Shown: piece by piece, positions 5,532 to 5,634 of the stretch | Position numbering within the stretch: the stretch's first letter is position 1 | How the letters are laid out: each line of letters starts with the position of its first letter | NCBI GenBank assembly: GCA_041862375.1 | Contig: JBGVTE010000026.1 | Location: 1 to 5,634 of the forward strand | DNA: 5,634 nucleotides | Reading direction: 5' to 3' | DNA from: WVZL01 sp041862375 | Lineage (GTDB): Bacteria > Acidobacteriota > Aminicenantia > Aminicenantales > Aminicenantaceae | The notes under the pieces: generated by a model | What the model saw: the letters and a program-made list of their open reading frames with translations, nothing else | Database searches by the model: none | What the model was told of the DNA's origin: nothing | Program-made: the position numbers and the translations under genes

Positions 5532-5634
5532 GAGAAGATGAATATAGTATGTTTGATTCATGGAACAGCAACGCTCCTGTAACACTCGACCGCAGAGAAT
5601 TTCTAAAACTCATGGGCGGTGGAATCTTCATCTT
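5528..5634 (+). CDS. Molybdopterin-binding subunit of the hydroxylase, N-terminus with Tat signal
   Basis: Thirty-five complete codons are visible before the window ends. The start overlaps the stop of the iron-sulfur subunit gene by four bases, and a good ribosome binding site precedes it. Residues 21-32 read DRREFLKLMGGG, a twin-arginine motif (RR at 22-23, then E-F-L-K) entering a hydrophobic segment. This is the standard N-terminus of exported IorB-like/aldehyde oxidoreductase molybdopterin subunits. The catalytic domains lie outside the window, so the large-subunit call rests on the motif and on its place after the small subunit. The folded, cofactor-loaded complex is expected in the periplasm. 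Tat motifs occur in other cofactor proteins, so a different partner is possible but unlikely here. Confidence 0.82.
   Translation, partial: MREDEYSMFDSWNSNAPVTLDRREFLKLMGGGIFI

Overview
The window looks like ordinary chromosome from an AT-rich Gram-negative bacterium. Most genes sit in the 30s to low 40s percent G+C by eye. An outer membrane is implied by three things: an OmpA-domain lipoprotein, a signal-peptide beta-barrel protein ending in phenylalanine, and a Tat-exported molybdoenzyme subunit. The VWFA-related protein at 3075-4100 is of a type especially common in Acidobacteriota and related candidate lineages such as Aminicenantes. That is only a weak hint of taxonomy, and the sequence alone does not settle the phylum. 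I see no rRNA, tRNA, CRISPR array, transposase or phage gene.

Layout. 1-344 (-) is the N-terminal part of an exported peptidase S51 (cyanophycinase-like) protein that runs off the left edge. 591-1499 (-) is a complete TIGR01777/YfcH-family atypical SDR protein. 1500-1890 is a divergent non-coding gap with a promoter candidate for each direction. 1891-2142 (+) is an 83-residue remnant of an AlkD-type DNA alkylation repair protein with an intact ribosome binding site but no catalytic half. 2231-2878 (-) is an OmpA/Pal-like lipoprotein. 3075-4100 (-) is a membrane-anchored or secreted VWFA-domain protein with a complete MIDAS. 4101-4400 is a second divergent control region. 4401-5033 (+) is a small outer-membrane beta-barrel. 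It is followed after 15 bases by 5049-5531 (+), the two-[2Fe-2S] subunit of a molybdenum hydroxylase, and after a 4-base ATGA overlap by the start of the Tat-exported molybdopterin subunit, cut by the right edge.

How the genes work together. The last three genes form the only clear operon: a barrel protein plus a two-subunit (iron-sulfur + molybdopterin) hydroxylase of the isoquinoline 1-oxidoreductase/aldehyde oxidoreductase type, acting in the periplasm. The OmpA lipoprotein and the VWFA protein are both envelope proteins on the same strand, but 196 bases apart, so co-transcription is uncertain. The remaining genes look independently transcribed.

I found no convincing undescribed system. 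The points most worth a second look are the truncated AlkD gene between imperfect inverted repeats, a perfect palindrome lying on the -10 box of a strong promoter candidate for the S51 gene, and the barrel-molybdoenzyme operon.
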